Shown here one piece after another: positions 61,894 to 64,000 of a DNA stretch of 64,000 bases. This stretch comes from Phyllobacterium phragmitis (lineage in GTDB: Bacteria; Pseudomonadota; Alphaproteobacteria; Rhizobiales; Rhizobiaceae): positions 62,001 through 126,000 of the forward strand of contig NZ_PVBR01000006.1 in NCBI RefSeq assembly GCF_002980495.1. Reading direction: 5' to 3'. Position 1 is the stretch's first letter, and each line of letters begins with the position of its first letter. Position numbers and translations under genes: made by a program. The notes below the pieces were generated by a model. That model was not told the origin of the DNA, ran no database searches, and was given only the letters and a program-made list of their open reading frames with translations.

Positions 61894-63057
61894 CTAGTTT
61901 TTCAACCGCCCAAATCCAGACGCGATTTCGTTGATGAGATCCTTGGGGTCCTCGAGACCGACATGGATACGGACCGTCTGCCCGCCGGGCGCCCATTGCG
62001 TGGCCGTGCGATAGACCGACGGGTTGCTGGGAACCATGAGGCTTTCGAAACCTCCCCAACTCGAGCCCATACCGAACAGGTGAAAGCCATCGAACATGCG
62101 GGCCAATGCCTTGCGGTCCGTCTCGCGGATAACGAACCCGAAGAGACCGGAGGAGCCGGTGAAATGCCGCTTCCAAAGATCGTGATACGGATCGTTGGCG
62201 CGGGCCGGGTGCATGATGCGGATGACCTGCTCCTGATTTTCGAGCCAATCGGCGACCTCAAGCGCGTTGGCTTCGTGTTGACGCATGCGGACGCCGAGTG
62301 TTCTTATGCCGCGAAGGGCCAGGAACGCATCATCAGGGCTGATGCACACGCCGAAGCGCAGATAAGTTTCGCGCAGTCTCTCATAAATGGTCGAGGTACA
62401 TGCGATCGTTCCGAGCATGATGTCGCTATGACCGGAGACGTATTTGGTGCCTGCCTGCAACGAGATGTCAACGCCCTGGGTGATCGGCTTGCAAAAATAA
62501 CCACCGGACCATGTGTTATCGATAGCGGTTACAACACCCTTCCTGCGGGCCACTTCGGTAATCGCGGTGACGTCCTGGATTTCGAAGGTCTGGGAGCCGG
62601 GCGACTCCATCCAGATCAACCGCGTTTCGGGGCGGATCAATGACTCGATGCCCGCACCGATGGCGGGATCGTAATATGTGGTTTCGATACCGAACCGGGT
62701 GAGCAACTGGCTGCAGAATTTTCGGGTGGGACCGTAGCTGTTGTCGCTGACGAGAAAATGAGCCGCCTGATCGGCAAATGACATCAACACGACAGAAAGC
62801 GCCATGACGCCGGATGGGGCAATCAGTGCAGCATCCGCCTCTTCCAGAGCGCAGATTGCATCTTCCAGAGAATGGGTTGTGGGAGTGCCTCTGCGGCCAT
62901 ATCGCAGTTTTGCGCTGTCCTTCGCGTCGAGCTCTGCAAGTGTCGGGAAAAGGATGGTCGATGCACGATAAACAGGAGTGCTCACAGCCCCGTGATGTTT
63001 CTCCGGCTGGCGTCCACAATGCGCAATAACTGTTTCCTGGCCTAAGTTTTTCTGCAT
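61894..63057 (-). CDS. Cystathionine beta-lyase-like PLP enzyme (Cys/Met metabolism family)
   Basis: A 387-residue enzyme. RYGRRGTPTTHSLE (residues 52-65) contacts PLP phosphate, ALIAPSGVMALSVVLMSFAD follows, and the PLP lysine is Lys205 in SLQAGTKYVSGHSDIMLG. The pattern YGRRGTPTT and a final VRIHVGLEDPKDLI match alphaproteobacterial MetC-type lyases, which cleave C-S bonds of cystathionine, cystine or related sulfur amino acids. Divergent from an amino-acid binding-protein gene with a GntR-like palindrome between them, which suggests a scavenging role for a sulfur-containing amino acid. Confidence 0.88.
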   Translation of the reverse strand: MQKNLGQETVIAHCGRQPEKHHGAVSTPVYRASTILFPTLAELDAKDSAKLRYGRRGTPTTHSLEDAICALEEADAALIAPSGVMALSVVLMSFADQAAHFLVSDNSYGPTRKFCSQLLTRFGIETTYYDPAIGAGIESLIRPETRLIWMESPGSQTFEIQDVTAITEVARRKGVVTAIDNTWSGGYFCKPITQGVDISLQAGTKYVSGHSDIMLGTIACTSTIYERLRETYLRFGVCISPDDAFLALRGIRTLGVRMRQHEANALEVADWLENQEQVIRIMHPARANDPYHDLWKRHFTGSSGLFGFVIRETDRKALARMFDGFHLFGMGSSWGGFESLMVPSNPSVYRTATQWAPGGQTVRIHVGLEDPKDLINEIASGFGRLKN

Positions 63058-63120
63058 TCTGGTTGCTCTCGCTGATTTGAAGGGCCGTTTAAAAATCATA
63101 GTTGCATCCAACTGAAAACA

Positions 63121-63132
63121 TTTGTATACAAA
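63121..63132. promoter_or_regulatory. GntR-type operator, perfect 12-bp palindrome TTTGTATACAAA
   Basis: Located in the 152-bp gap between the divergent lyase (start 63057) and amino-acid binding-protein (start 63210) genes. TTGTATACAA matches the TNGTNxACNA-type sites known for FadR-subgroup GntR proteins. Confidence 0.65.
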
Positions 63133-63209
63133 GACCAGCGGCACGTCAACTGCCGGTTAAAGCCTTGAGGAAAGGGCTGAACTGCCGCTGTATAACAAGA
63201 GGGGATAAA

Positions 63210-64000
63210 ATGCGTAATTTGAAAGCATGCCTACTCGCCGCAACTGTCGCACTGGCGACTTTGCCCCCATTTTCTGTCTTTGCCGCCAATGGCGACACGC
63301 TCAAACAGGTCAAGGAACGTGACCTCGTCTTGTGCGGCGTTCACCCGGCACGTCACGGCTTCGCTGCACCCGACAGCAAGGGTGTATGGGAAGGTTTCGA
63401 GGTCGATTATTGCAAGGCGGTTGCTGCGGCCGTGCTAGGAGACGCCAATAAGGTTCGCTATGTGCCGCTGTCATCACAGCAGCGGTTCCCGGCGATCCAG
63501 TCCGGTGAGGTCGATGTTCTCGCTCGCAACGTGACGGCCAATCTGTCGCGCGATACAGCACTCGGTCTCAACTTCGCGCCGCCGATCTTCTACACCGGCA
63601 CGGGCTTCCTCGTGCGCGCCGACTCCGGCGTGAAGGAAGTCAAGGATCTCGATGGCGCGGTCATCTGCATGGCCCCGGGAAGCACGACCGAGCGTAATAT
63701 CGCCCAGATTTTCGCCGCGCGCGGCCTGAAATACACGCCTGTGGTGATCGAGAACAACAAGCAGTTGGTGGATGCCTATGTCACCGGACGCTGTGATGCG
63801 CTGGCGAAAGACAAGGCCGCTCTTCCGGGCGTGCGAGCCGTCGATACGCCTAATCCTGCCGACCACGTTCTTCTCGAAGGCATCTATTCCAAGGAGCCGC
63901 TGGCCATGGCTGTGCGGCAGGGTGACGACCAATGGTATGACATCGTCAAATGGGTGGTCTATGCGACATTCAACGCGGAAGAGATGAAGGTATTTCAGGC
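63210..64000 (+). CDS. General amino-acid ABC transporter substrate-binding protein (AapJ/BztA-like), cut by window end
   Basis: From ATG 63210 (after AAGAGGGGATAAA) the frame stays open to the window end, 263 residues. A signal peptide (MRNLKACLLAATVALATLPP, cleavage near VFAAN) precedes a family 3 binding protein: GDTLKQVKERDLVLCGVHPA, GVWEGFEVDYCKAVAAAVLG, VRYVPLSSQQRFPAIQSGEV, DVLARNVTANLSRD and GAVICMAPGSTTERNIAQ. AapJ/BztA proteins bind a broad range of L-amino acids and serve four-component importers; the permease and ATPase genes would follow beyond the window. Probably controlled by the GntR protein through the palindrome upstream. Confidence 0.92.
   Translation, partial: MRNLKACLLAATVALATLPPFSVFAANGDTLKQVKERDLVLCGVHPARHGFAAPDSKGVWEGFEVDYCKAVAAAVLGDANKVRYVPLSSQQRFPAIQSGEVDVLARNVTANLSRDTALGLNFAPPIFYTGTGFLVRADSGVKEVKDLDGAVICMAPGSTTERNIAQIFAARGLKYTPVVIENNKQLVDAYVTGRCDALAKDKAALPGVRAVDTPNPADHVLLEGIYSKEPLAMAVRQGDDQWYDIVKWVVYATFNAEEMKVFQ

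Noticed and set aside
1-64000. CRISPR arrays, tRNA or rRNA genes, replication origin, phage genes
   Set aside because: No regularly spaced repeats, no cloverleaf or rRNA-like stretches, and no rep/par or phage structural genes were recognised by eye; a tRNAscan or CRISPR search would settle this.

Overview
The window looks like accessory DNA (second chromosome, megaplasmid or chromosomal island) of an alphaproteobacterium of the order Hyphomicrobiales/Rhizobiales (Rhizobium, Agrobacterium, Brucella/Ochrobactrum type). This rests on the moderately high GC content, the very high density of ABC uptake systems with their catabolic genes, an ExoM-like glycosyltransferase, and regulator families typical of the group (LysR, GntR, Lrp, TetR). 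No rRNA, tRNA, CRISPR array or replication gene was seen. Both window edges cut through polar amino-acid ABC binding-protein genes. All assignments come from reading motifs by eye; no database search was run.

Region 1 (1-5.2 kb) holds a LysR regulator divergent from an aminotransferase / RraA-family / amino-acid-binding-protein operon, with a textbook LysR-type box between them. A hipBA toxin-antitoxin pair follows. Region 2 (5.2-9.2 kb) is a patchy zone: a truncated AraC regulator, an AT-richer pair (NodB-like polysaccharide deacetylase and ExoM-like glycosyltransferase), a Tn3-type transposase tail and a 3' fragment of a CoA-transferase.

Region 3 (9.2-19.2 kb) is a GC-rich, tightly packed minus-strand module: acyl-CoA ligase, thiolase, TetR regulator, short-chain dehydrogenase, and a complete branched-chain-type ABC importer (binding protein, two permeases, two ATPases). 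It reads as uptake, CoA activation and beta-oxidation-like breakdown of an unidentified carboxylic acid. Three related inverted repeats before the ligase, TetR and dehydrogenase genes suggest one TetR regulon.

Region 4 (19.4-26.5 kb) is mostly a gene graveyard. It holds a multiply frameshifted NADP oxidoreductase, pieces of SDR, FAD-monooxygenase, epimerase and GNAT genes, and an IS256-type transposase tail. Intact genes are limited to an HxlR/SDR divergent pair and an alpha/beta hydrolase. A 262-bp direct repeat (8424 and 24645) brackets about 16 kb covering regions 3 and 4.

Region 5 (26.5-49.4 kb) is a large catabolic cluster. It has two paralogous two-domain GNATs, two FAD amine/amino-acid oxidoreductases, an Lrp regulator, a peptide-type ABC importer with a fused double ATPase, a class III aminotransferase, a HAD protein, an ornithine-cyclodeaminase homologue and a D-threonine-aldolase/D-hydroxyaspartate-dehydratase-like enzyme. 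Two aldehyde dehydrogenases, an EamA exporter, a tartrate/malate-type dehydrogenase, a cupin, a GhrA-like reductase and an M20 deacylase complete it. Together they suggest catabolism of an unusual (D-, hydroxy- or N-acylated) amino acid or amine; the substrate is not evident.

Region 6 (49.6-64 kb) begins with decayed fragments, then a second complete peptide-type ABC importer followed by a cytosolic serine hydrolase. A LysR gene lies between this hydrolase and a Tat-exported paralogue, which is preceded by a tannase-family esterase. Last come a GntR regulator, a cystathionine-beta-lyase-like enzyme and a divergent amino-acid binding protein, with a near-consensus GntR operator.
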